Source: Anaerolineaceae bacterium (GTDB taxonomy: Bacteria > Chloroflexota > Anaerolineae > Anaerolineales > Anaerolineaceae). Taken from it: 5,808 nt of DNA. The position numbers were made by a program, and so were the translations under genes. Positions 1-5,763 of this stretch are shown here, in pieces. How positions within the stretch are numbered: the first letter of the stretch is position 1; every line of letters starts with the position of its first letter. The notes beneath the pieces are model-generated. The model searched no databases. It had not been told where the DNA came from and saw only the letters and a program-made list of their open reading frames with translations. The stretch lies in contig JAIOTF010000188.1 in the NCBI GenBank assembly GCA_021107195.1, positions 1 to 5,808 on the forward strand, in the 5' to 3' direction.

Positions 1-997
1 CCGCCATTACCTCCAATGCAGCGGCAACCTTGCGATTCAATTTGGCCGGCGCGGTTTGAATGCGGCCATTCACCAGCATCGTTACCTTTCCAGCCGCCGC
101 ATCACCGAGCTCCGCTTGCCATCCCGATTCTTCCAACAATGTCGGAAAGCTGAATTTACACTGACCAGTCTCCCAATCCAGAAAGAATTTCAGATGGCCG
201 ATGGGGATACCCTCTTCCTGCACATCCGTAACCAGCGAAGCGATCATCACTTGCGCTGCTGACAGAGCATCATCTGCCCAAATCGTAATCGCCTCATCAA
301 GCCAGGCAAGCTGCCGGCCGCCGGCATCATAACGATCGTAATCGATCCCGATATCCGGCATTGCTGTAGCACCCATTTCGGCCTGCAGCCAGTCAACCCA
401 GGGCAAACTGTCGCTTTCGAGAAGCGAGTTCTGCAGAAGCAATTCTTTTTCAGGAAAACGCTCCCGGGAAAGCTGCTCCACTTCCCGCCCCTCCGCTGCA
501 GAGAGCAAATCTATTTTATTGATCACCAGCAAACCTGCTTCCTCGATCTGCTTTTCAAAGATATATTGAACCTCGTCACTGAAAGGCAGTTCAACCCCCA
601 GCAGCCACATCCGCAGCAAACGGGCATCCGTGAAAACCGAAAAACTTGTTGGCTCATCCTGCTCTTCTTTCAGCCTCAGCAGAGGCTCCAGAACTGTCGC
701 AGCCATGTCTGCACATGATCCCACAGACTCGGCAAAGATCACATCCGGCCGGGCTTGAGCCTTCAATTGGTCAATCTGCTTTTCCAGCTCATCAAAATTA
801 CAGCGAAAACAACCGCCAGCCACTTCTGCCGTGGGCAGTTCCGCAGAGCGGAAGAATGCGGTGTCAACCAGGTGTTTACCCTTGTCGTTGGTAACCACCC
901 CCACTTTCACCCCCTGGTTCAGCAGTTTCCGGGCGGCCTGAATAATCGCTGTTGTTTTGCCAGCACCCAGGAATCCGCCAACGAGATGGATCTGCAT
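1..997 (-). CDS. CobW/HypB-like (G3E family, COG0523-type) GTPase, incomplete at left edge
   Basis: My translation of the reverse strand is open for 332 codons from the ATG at 997 and runs off the window, so the C-terminal end is missing. Seen: a P-loop GFLGAGKT at residues 8-15, a cysteine-containing GGCFRC at 61-66, ESVGSC at 90-95 (E-x-x-G type switch region) and the guanine-specificity motif NKID at 160-163. A CobW C-terminal-like segment begins near 265 (IGHLKF). Known: G3E GTPases of this class insert metals or help mature metal- or cobalamin-dependent enzymes in the cytoplasm. Inferred: it services the UroD-like protein encoded just upstream, perhaps by loading zinc or by reactivating a corrinoid partner. 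The start is supported by AGGAG 7 nt upstream, which overlaps the TAG stop of the previous gene (10 nt gap), so translation is probably coupled. Oddity: the usual CxCC motif appears as CxxC. Family call is firm, substrate unknown. Confidence 0.9.
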   Translation of the reverse strand, partial: MQIHLVGGFLGAGKTTAIIQAARKLLNQGVKVGVVTNDKGKHLVDTAFFRSAELPTAEVAGGCFRCNFDELEKQIDQLKAQARPDVIFAESVGSCADMAATVLEPLLRLKEEQDEPTSFSVFTDARLLRMWLLGVELPFSDEVQYIFEKQIEEAGLLVINKIDLLSAAEGREVEQLSRERFPEKELLLQNSLLESDSLPWVDWLQAEMGATAMPDIGIDYDRYDAGGRQLAWLDEAITIWADDALSAAQVMIASLVTDVQEEGIPIGHLKFFLDWETGQCKFSFPTLLEESGWQAELGDAAAGKVTMLVNGRIQTAPAKLNRKVAAALEVMA

Positions 998-1007
998 CAG
1001 CCCTCTC

Positions 1008-2375
1008 CTAAGAATACGCTTTGATCGCTTCGATCAATTTCCGATTGCCGGGGATCAATGATGAAAATTTCAGATCACCATTGATGCAGATACAAGGTAA
1101 ATTCTTGATTCCCATCTTCATCATGCGTGCCACGTTTTCTGCGCTGGTCGCCTTATATTCCACCATATCCACCTCACCGGCAAGCTCTTCGTACGCCCGC
1201 TCGGCAGCATGCAGCATGTACCCGCACGCCGCGCAAGTGGAAGAATCCAGCGTAAAAACTTCCAGCAAAGGCTTTTCGAGATTGGCATAATCTGGCAGTT
1301 CAATCGCATCCAGATCCATTTCGGCCGCATGATAATTCGCCAAAACCTGACGCGTCCGCCCGGTATCCCGGATCGCCTCTGTTACGCCAATCGTATTTTC
1401 AACCGGTACATCATACGGCATATCGCAGCCAGGGGAGATGATCAGGTTATGGTGATCCAACGCGTCCAGCAGATCAACCACATACTTCATATTATCCTGC
1501 TGCGTGCCCATCAACATGCGTGTGGTCAAAGGAATATTGCCTTCCAATACCACATTATGACGGTCTGTAACCTCTTTTGCAGTGACCATATCAATATTTT
1601 CATCAACAGCAATACAATCCGGCAAAGTTAAACACATCGGTTCAATATTTTTGGTGGCATCCCCGCACACAAAGAAAGCTGAAAAAACACCCTGCTCCCG
1701 AATGCAAGCGAACAAATCACTGAACGGCTGATGCATGAATTTTTTGAACATGCGCGGCGAGATTTGAGAAATGACCGGGTCAACCACCGCAATTACATCC
1801 ATCCCTGCTTCCACATACAAACGCGCCATTTCCTGTGCCACCTTACTGGTGTAGGCCAGCAGTTCAATCAGATATTCACGCTTATCAATCGTATCCATGA
1901 AAATTTCTGTACCGCGCAAATGCGAAGCAAGCGTGAAAGGCCCGGTGATTAACCCATACAGCGCCGTATGTTCACCCACTTCTGCCTTGAATTTACCCAT
2001 CACATCCAGGATCAGCGGCAGGCGCCCATCCGCAGCGGCAGGAATAACCTCTGGCACGCGCATATCCGCTGCCAATGGATGAGTAATCACCGAAGGCGGA
2101 GCATTCTCTGCCCACAGCAATTCACATCCCAGAATTTCTGCTTCAATCTGCAAATCAAACACAACAGGCTGACCATCAGGACAATATAATTTGTTCACTT
2201 CCAATAAAGATTCCAAAAGCTTGTCACTATCTGTGAGAACCTCCCGGGCTGAATATCCTTTCAACTTTCCTGCATGTACCCCTGCAAAAGGAACCCAGGG
2301 CACAGTATCTGTTTTCTCATGCCGCAGTACCGAAAAAAGGTTTTCCTTACCACTAATTTCTGATTCTTCAGCCAC
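1008..2375 (-). CDS. UroD/MtaA-family methyltransferase-like protein with C-terminal thioredoxin-like domain
   Basis: 455 aa from the chosen GTG start. Residues about 10-345 form a uroporphyrinogen decarboxylase / methylcobamide:CoM methyltransferase (MtaA, MtbA, CmuA) type barrel: ENLFSVLRHEKTD near the start, GPFTLA at 145-150, VCGDATKNI at 236-244, and ISPGCDMP at 313-320. The SPGC segment and the spacing to VCGD resemble the zinc-binding methyltransferases more than haem-pathway UroD. Residues about 370-455 form a small thioredoxin-like domain with CAAC at 381-384, NLP at 425-427 as probable cis-proline, and two further cysteines at 428 and 430. Known: MtaA-type enzymes move methyl groups between a corrinoid protein and a thiol using Zn. 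Inferred: a corrinoid-linked methyl transfer or demethylation role with a built-in thiol/redox module. The position equivalent to the zinc-ligand His of MtaA is Phe235. A TTG start at 2399 would add 8 residues but lacks a Shine-Dalgarno. The actual methyl donor or acceptor cannot be read from the sequence. Confidence 0.87.
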   Translation of the reverse strand: MAEESEISGKENLFSVLRHEKTDTVPWVPFAGVHAGKLKGYSAREVLTDSDKLLESLLEVNKLYCPDGQPVVFDLQIEAEILGCELLWAENAPPSVITHPLAADMRVPEVIPAAADGRLPLILDVMGKFKAEVGEHTALYGLITGPFTLASHLRGTEIFMDTIDKREYLIELLAYTSKVAQEMARLYVEAGMDVIAVVDPVISQISPRMFKKFMHQPFSDLFACIREQGVFSAFFVCGDATKNIEPMCLTLPDCIAVDENIDMVTAKEVTDRHNVVLEGNIPLTTRMLMGTQQDNMKYVVDLLDALDHHNLIISPGCDMPYDVPVENTIGVTEAIRDTGRTRQVLANYHAAEMDLDAIELPDYANLEKPLLEVFTLDSSTCAACGYMLHAAERAYEELAGEVDMVEYKATSAENVARMMKMGIKNLPCICINGDLKFSSLIPGNRKLIEAIKAYS

Positions 2376-2382
2376 GATTTTT

Positions 2383-2387
2383 CTCCC
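2383..2387 (-). promoter_or_regulatory. Ribosome binding site deciding the GTG start of the UroD-like gene
   Basis: Reading leftward, GGGAG lies 7 nt before GTG at 2375-2373. The in-frame TTG codons further upstream (2399-2397 and 2396-2394) have no purine-rich site at a sensible distance. This favours a 455-residue protein starting MAEESEI over a 463-residue one. Confidence 0.6.
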
Positions 2388-2415
2388 GTCTTTCAACAAT
2401 TAACGTGCTGATTGG

Positions 2416-3207
2416 CTAATTCTTAACTGGGGCTATCAAAACTTTCACGCCCAAAGTCTCGATTTGCTTGACCATGTGCGGGGCGGCTCCATCATCCGTC
2501 ACGAGGATGTCGATTTCCTGCAGCGTCGCCACCGGCACAAGGGACACCCGGCCTAATTTGGTTGAGTCTGCCACAATAATCACCTGATCGCTGTAAGTCA
2601 TCATCGCTTTTTTCAAAGGGGCGTGGACATCCTGCGTCGTCAAACCCAAAGACAGAGAAATCCCATCCATACCCAGAATCGCCTTGCTTGCCCGATAATG
2701 AGAAACAATGTCCGGCGACTCTTCCCCTACCAGGATCATATTCGCCTGATCCAGCTCTCCGCCTGTCAGCACCACCCGGAAATCCCCCGCCATGCCGATC
2801 AAATCCGGATATATATCCACGATGTGGGTAACAATCGTCAACCGGTTCTTATAGCGCAAATGAAAAGCGACATAGCGGGATGTGCTTCCCCCGTCGATCA
2901 TGATCGTCTCGTCATCATAGATCAAATCTGCCGCCATGCGCCCGATGGCTTTCTTGGCATCACGGTTTTCCACCAATCGTTCTTCCAAACCCATCGACAC
3001 ATATTTAAATGTCCCCTTTTGGGAGACAGAGGTTAAAATCGCCCCGCCATGTGTGCGCTGCACCATGCCGCTTTCCTCTAATTCCTGAAGATCAAGGCGA
3101 ATAGTGGACTCGCTCACCCCAAACAAGACAGCAGCGTCCACAACCCGCAATTGTCCCTCCCTTTCCAGGTGGGACAATATCAGCTTCATCCGTTCTTCCC
3201 GAAACAT
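2416..3207 (-). CDS. DeoR/GlpR-family transcriptional repressor
   Basis: 263 aa, a typical length for the family. Residues 3-56 are the DeoR winged helix-turn-helix: REERMKLIL, a recognition helix VSESTIRLDLQEL at 31-43, and the family's hallmark end RTHGGA at 51-56. Residues about 75-260 are the sensor domain related to ribose-5-phosphate isomerase folds, with DGGSTS at 105-110, TGGEL at 148-152, ILGMDGIS at 177-184 and VADSTKLG at 212-219. Known: DeoR/GlpR proteins bind phosphorylated sugars or polyols and usually repress their own operon. Inferred: it acts on the palindrome over the operon promoter upstream of the SIS gene. It starts at ATG 3207 with AGAGGA 6 nt upstream, 20 nt after the stop of the SIS gene, and is followed 40 nt later by the UroD-like gene. 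The inducer cannot be told from sequence; pairing with a SIS protein suggests a sugar phosphate. Confidence 0.95.
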   Translation of the reverse strand: MFREERMKLILSHLEREGQLRVVDAAVLFGVSESTIRLDLQELEESGMVQRTHGGAILTSVSQKGTFKYVSMGLEERLVENRDAKKAIGRMAADLIYDDETIMIDGGSTSRYVAFHLRYKNRLTIVTHIVDIYPDLIGMAGDFRVVLTGGELDQANMILVGEESPDIVSHYRASKAILGMDGISLSLGLTTQDVHAPLKKAMMTYSDQVIIVADSTKLGRVSLVPVATLQEIDILVTDDGAAPHMVKQIETLGVKVLIAPVKN

Positions 3208-3227
3208 TGGCTATCCTCTTCTCATTG

Positions 3228-4019
3228 CTAAGAACGCGCCAGACGCTCCCAGTATTGCTGGTAGACTTTCTCTTCCTGCCCTGCCATACGAGCGTATTCT
3301 TCCGACGTGGTATGGACATTATGGCTCGGCCAAATCGTGGGCGTATAACCGCGCTTTTGCAATGCTGCTGCGGTTTGCGCCACAATCCCGTTCATGATGA
3401 TGCAGGATGCGATGGTCGAGCTGCCAGCCACGCGGTAATCCAGACCAGGTACATCCACCAATGCATCACCTTCGGGGCAGCAGGTATCAATGCAAATATC
3501 CACTACTTCGCTCAATCGTTTACCGCTTGAATGGCGCGGCTGGTTGCTCATGCTATGCTCAATCGATGTCAATCCTACCACTGTTAAACCCTGCTCCTTT
3601 GCCAATAACGCCATATCGACAATCAATTCATTGATCCCGGAATTAGAAAATAGGATGATCACATCCTGCGGAGACAGGCGGTGGTTGGCAAGAATGGCCT
3701 CAGCATAGCCTTCAACTCGTTCCAGAAATGAAGATTGCCGCTGCCCCAACCCGCCCACCACCTGGGCATTGAAACTCAGGCTCAATTCATTCAACTGGTG
3801 AAAGCCAACAAACGAACCGATCCGCGGGAAGGTCTCCATACCTGGAATTGCCGAATGGCCTGCGCCAAAAAGATGCACCCACCGTTCGCTGGCAATTGCC
3901 TCTGCACATTTTTCTGCCACTGCTTCCAGTTTGTCGCCCTGCGTCTCACTTACCTTATCAACGATCTTCTTGATCCCCTGGAAAAACACATCATAATATG
4001 CAATAATTGTTTCTGACAT
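3228..4019 (-). CDS. SIS-domain protein (sugar-phosphate binding/isomerase fold, UPF0309-like)
   Basis: 263 aa from the ATG at 4019. An N-terminal helical segment (residues 1-45) precedes a SIS domain: strand and loop VHLFGAGHS at 48-56, IILFSNSGINE at 121-131 (the Ser-rich phosphosugar-binding loop) and the strand LTVVGLTS that follows. The C-terminal part contains VAGSSTIAS and the WPSHNV segment near the end, both reminiscent of the uncharacterised UPF0309 SIS family. Known: SIS domains bind phosphorylated sugars and appear in isomerases, aldose epimerases and regulators. No extra catalytic or DNA-binding domain is visible, so it is more likely an isomerase, deaminase or etherase-like enzyme than a regulator. 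It is the first gene of the leftward operon. AAAGGAG at 4026-4032 is 6 nt from ATG but only 3 nt from an adjacent in-frame GTG at 4022, so ATG is preferred. The substrate is unknown. Confidence 0.9.
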   Translation of the reverse strand: MSETIIAYYDVFFQGIKKIVDKVSETQGDKLEAVAEKCAEAIASERWVHLFGAGHSAIPGMETFPRIGSFVGFHQLNELSLSFNAQVVGGLGQRQSSFLERVEGYAEAILANHRLSPQDVIILFSNSGINELIVDMALLAKEQGLTVVGLTSIEHSMSNQPRHSSGKRLSEVVDICIDTCCPEGDALVDVPGLDYRVAGSSTIASCIIMNGIVAQTAAALQKRGYTPTIWPSHNVHTTSEEYARMAGQEEKVYQQYWERLARS

Positions 4020-4048
4020 CACTCACTCCTTTCGTATTTGCTCATTTG

Positions 4049-4076
4049 ATGCGTACTTATACTAAATTATACGCAT
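4049..4076. promoter_or_regulatory. Palindrome over the operon promoter, candidate DeoR-family operator
   Basis: Perfect 7-bp inverted arms ATGCGTA (4049-4055) and TACGCAT (4070-4076) are separated by 14 bp. The element covers the -10 box and the expected transcription start of the leftward operon. It also contains a direct repeat of TTATAC (4058-4063 and 4067-4072). A repressor bound here would block the polymerase. The second gene of the operon encodes a DeoR-type repressor, so autoregulation is the simplest reading, but this is an inference from position only. Confidence 0.5.
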
Positions 4077-4094
4077 TTATTCGCGGTTTGTCGA
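4066..4094 (-). promoter_or_regulatory. Sigma-70-type promoter of the leftward SIS-deoR-uroD-GTPase operon
   Basis: Reading leftward, -35 TCGACA (4094-4089, 5 of 6 matches to TTGACA), a 17-bp spacer and a perfect -10 TATAAT (4071-4066). Transcription would begin near 4059, leaving a leader of about 40 nt before the SIS start. No other promoter-like sequence of this quality was seen before the downstream genes. Confidence 0.7.
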
Positions 4095-4133
4095 GTGAGT
4101 TTCACAGCAATTTACTGATATTCGCAGACATTT

Positions 4134-4162
4134 TTGTCCGGTTTTAGAAAATAGCATATAAT
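4134..4162 (+). promoter_or_regulatory. Sigma-70-type promoter of the malic enzyme gene
   Basis: -35 TTGTCC (4134-4139, 4 of 6 matches), a 17-bp spacer and a perfect -10 TATAAT (4157-4162). This predicts a start near 4169 and a leader of about 20 nt carrying the GGAGA Shine-Dalgarno. The -35 box overlaps a small inverted repeat, GACA-tttt-TGTC at 4127-4138, which might be a regulator site. The two divergent -35 boxes are about 40 bp apart. Confidence 0.65.
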
Positions 4163-4190
4163 AGAGAAAACAAGATACTGGAGAAACCCA

Positions 4191-5477
4191 ATGAAACCCA
4201 TCACAAAAGAAGACGCCCTTGCCTATCATCACCTGAACGGCATTCCCGGAAAGCTTTCCGTTGAGCCATCCAAGCCGCTGAAAGACCAGCGAGACCTGTC
4301 CCTGGCATACACCCCCGGCGTGGCTTATCCGGTATTGGAGATTGAAAAAGATCCAAAGCTTGCGATGCAGTATACCGGCCGCGGAAATCTGGTTGCGGTC
4401 GCCTCAAATGGCACAGCCATCCTTGGCTTAGGCGATCGTGGCGCTCTGGCTTCAAAACCAGTTATGGAAGGCAAAGGAGTGTTATTCAAGAAATTCGCCG
4501 GCATCGATGTCTTTGATCTCGAACTGGACACCAAAGATCCCGATCAAATCATCAATGTTTTAGAAATCCTCTCCCCTTCATTTGGCGGCATCAACCTGGA
4601 AGATATCCGCTCACCGGAATGTTTCTACATTGAACAGGAGCTGCAAAGAAGGTTGGATATCCCCGTCTTTCACGATGACCAGCACGGCACAGCCGTCATC
4701 CTGGGTGCGGCCCTGTTAAATGCACTGGAAGTTGTTGGGAAACGCATCGATCAAATCAAGATTGTCTTTTCAGGCTCTGGTGCAGCAGGCATTGCCTGTG
4801 CGACCCACCTCTTGCGCCTGGGCATTCCCCAACAGAATATCTGGATGTGCGATATTGCCGGTCTGATTTATAGCGGACGGCAGGAAGAGATGTTCGCAGA
4901 AAGGGAGCGTTTTGCCCAGGGAGATCGTCCAGACACGCTTGCAAACATTATTGAAGACGCCGATGTATTTATTGGGCTTTCGGTCGCCGATGTCCTCAGT
5001 GCAGAAATGATCAGGAAGATGGCAAAAAAACCCATCATCTTTCCCATGGCAAATCCCTATCCTGAAATTTCATATGAACTTGCGAAAGCAACCCGTCCGG
5101 ACGCGATTGTAGCAACAGGCCGCTCTGATTATCCCAATCAAGTGAACAATGTCCTCGGTTTTCCTTTCATCTTTCGCGGGGCTTTGGACGTGCAAGCCAG
5201 AAAGATCAACAACGAAATGAAGATAGCCGCCTCGAAAGCTTTGGCAGATCTGGCAAAAGAAACCGTCCCAAGCGAAATCCTTGCCGCCTATGGCCTGGAT
5301 CATCTTGAATTTGGTATGAACTATATCGTTCCAAAACCGTTTGACCAGCGTGTCTGTGTCTGGGAATCCAGTGCCGTGGCGGAGGCTGCCATTCAAAGCG
5401 GTGTCGCCCAGCTTGAAGTCGATATTACCAGCTATCGAAGAAATCTGGAACACAGATTCATGCACAAGGACGATTAA
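4191..5477 (+). CDS. Malic enzyme (malate dehydrogenase, oxaloacetate-decarboxylating), short form
   Basis: 428 aa, starting at ATG 4191 with GGAGA about 7 nt upstream. It catalyses oxidative decarboxylation of malate to pyruvate and CO2 with reduction of NAD or NADP in the cytoplasm. N-terminal malic domain: YTPGVA at 40-45 (catalytic Tyr40), MEGKGVLFKKFAG at 92-104 with the expected catalytic Lys95, NLEDI at 135-139 and HDDQHGT at 161-167 supplying the divalent-metal acids. The NAD(P)-binding Rossmann domain has GSGAAG at 195-200, CDIAG at 220-224 ending the second strand, MANPYPE at 286-292, and a hallmark segment around 308-333 (ATGRSDYPNQ... NNVLGFPF). The phosphotransacetylase-like tail of the long MaeB enzymes is absent. 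Coenzyme choice cannot be decided, because an Asp after the second strand also occurs in NADP enzymes. It is monocistronic, followed by a strong terminator, and diverges from the leftward operon. Codon use is not visibly different from its neighbours. Confidence 0.97.
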   Translation: MKPITKEDALAYHHLNGIPGKLSVEPSKPLKDQRDLSLAYTPGVAYPVLEIEKDPKLAMQYTGRGNLVAVASNGTAILGLGDRGALASKPVMEGKGVLFKKFAGIDVFDLELDTKDPDQIINVLEILSPSFGGINLEDIRSPECFYIEQELQRRLDIPVFHDDQHGTAVILGAALLNALEVVGKRIDQIKIVFSGSGAAGIACATHLLRLGIPQQNIWMCDIAGLIYSGRQEEMFAERERFAQGDRPDTLANIIEDADVFIGLSVADVLSAEMIRKMAKKPIIFPMANPYPEISYELAKATRPDAIVATGRSDYPNQVNNVLGFPFIFRGALDVQARKINNEMKIAASKALADLAKETVPSEILAAYGLDHLEFGMNYIVPKPFDQRVCVWESSAVAEAAIQSGVAQLEVDITSYRRNLEHRFMHKDD

Positions 5478-5480
5478 TAT

Positions 5481-5496
5481 ATTGCCTATACGCAAT
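5481..5496. repeat. Short inverted repeat after the malic enzyme stop
   Basis: ATTGC (5481-5485) and GCAAT (5492-5496) flank six bases. With five base pairs it is weak and could be chance or part of the mRNA 3' end. No T tract follows, so it is not called a terminator. Confidence 0.25.
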
Positions 5497-5554
5497 CATT
5501 TTGTGTTCCTGAAGCATTGCAAAACCAAAAAAACAACCCCTCTTCACACTAAAT

Positions 5555-5590
5555 AAAAACAAACCGCTCCAAGTGTAGCGGTTTGTTTTT
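5555..5590 (+). terminator. Rho-independent terminator after the malic enzyme gene
   Basis: A perfect 14-bp stem, with arms AAAAACAAACCGCT (5555-5568) and AGCGGTTTGTTTTT (5577-5590), encloses an 8-nt loop. The right arm ends in five T and the left arm begins with five A, so it could also stop transcription coming from the right. It lies 77 nt after the malic enzyme stop codon. Confidence 0.9.
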
Positions 5591-5591
5591 C

Positions 5592-5608
5592 AGTATCGGC
5601 CTGATACT
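5592..5608. repeat. Small hairpin AGTATC-GGCCT-GATACT
   Basis: Perfect 6-bp arms with a 5-nt loop sit immediately after the malic enzyme terminator and are followed, two bases later, by AAAATTTTTT (5611-5620). It may act as a weak second terminator, but the A tract between stem and T run makes that uncertain. Confidence 0.35.
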
Positions 5609-5710
5609 CCAAAATTTTTTCGATCGATTAACTTCCTTCCATGCAAATCACGGTTGAAACAATTTCAGGAGATTCCAATCACTTTAGTTTCCGCTAAAAA
5701 AGAGCAAAAG

Positions 5711-5763
5711 AGTCTCACCTGTGGTATGAAAAGGGTATAGAAACCTAACCACGAGGTGAGACT
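5711..5763. repeat. Inverted repeat (10 bp plus 5 bp, one bulge) near the right edge
   Basis: AGTCTCACCT (5711-5720) pairs perfectly with AGGTGAGACT (5754-5763). The stem continues as GTGGT (5721-5725) with ACCAC (5748-5752) after a single bulged G at 5753, giving about 15 pairs with a loop of 22 nt. No T tract follows, so it is not an ordinary terminator. The right arm contains the purine-rich AGGTGAG that would serve as ribosome binding site for the frame entering from the edge. It could be a terminal structure of an insertion sequence or a leader hairpin. Confidence 0.6.

Noticed and set aside
56..1024. Forward short frames over the left 1 kb
   Set aside because: The reverse strand holds an uninterrupted 332-codon frame with P-loop and NKID motifs. 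The forward frames are shadows of it.
1209..1631. Forward open frame of 140 codons
   Set aside because: It lies entirely antisense to the UroD-like gene, has low-complexity, His/Arg/Ile-rich composition, and no plausible ribosome binding site or family.
1008..2375. True haem-pathway uroporphyrinogen decarboxylase (hemE)
   Set aside because: The SPGC and VCGD cysteines and the thioredoxin-like tail fit the MtaA/CmuA side of the superfamily, and no haem genes are nearby.
2623..3036. Forward open frame of 137 codons
   Set aside because: Antisense to the DeoR-family gene, whose motifs are continuous across it.
5070..5495. Reverse open frame of 141 codons
   Set aside because: Antisense to the C-terminal half of the malic enzyme, with no recognisable motif.
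5592..5620. Second strong terminator after the malic enzyme
   Set aside because: The stem is only 6 bp and the T run is separated from it by CCAAAA; kept only as a repeat.
5620..5627. TCGATCGA palindrome as a regulator site
   Set aside because: An 8-bp palindrome is expected by chance and has no promoter or gene next to it.
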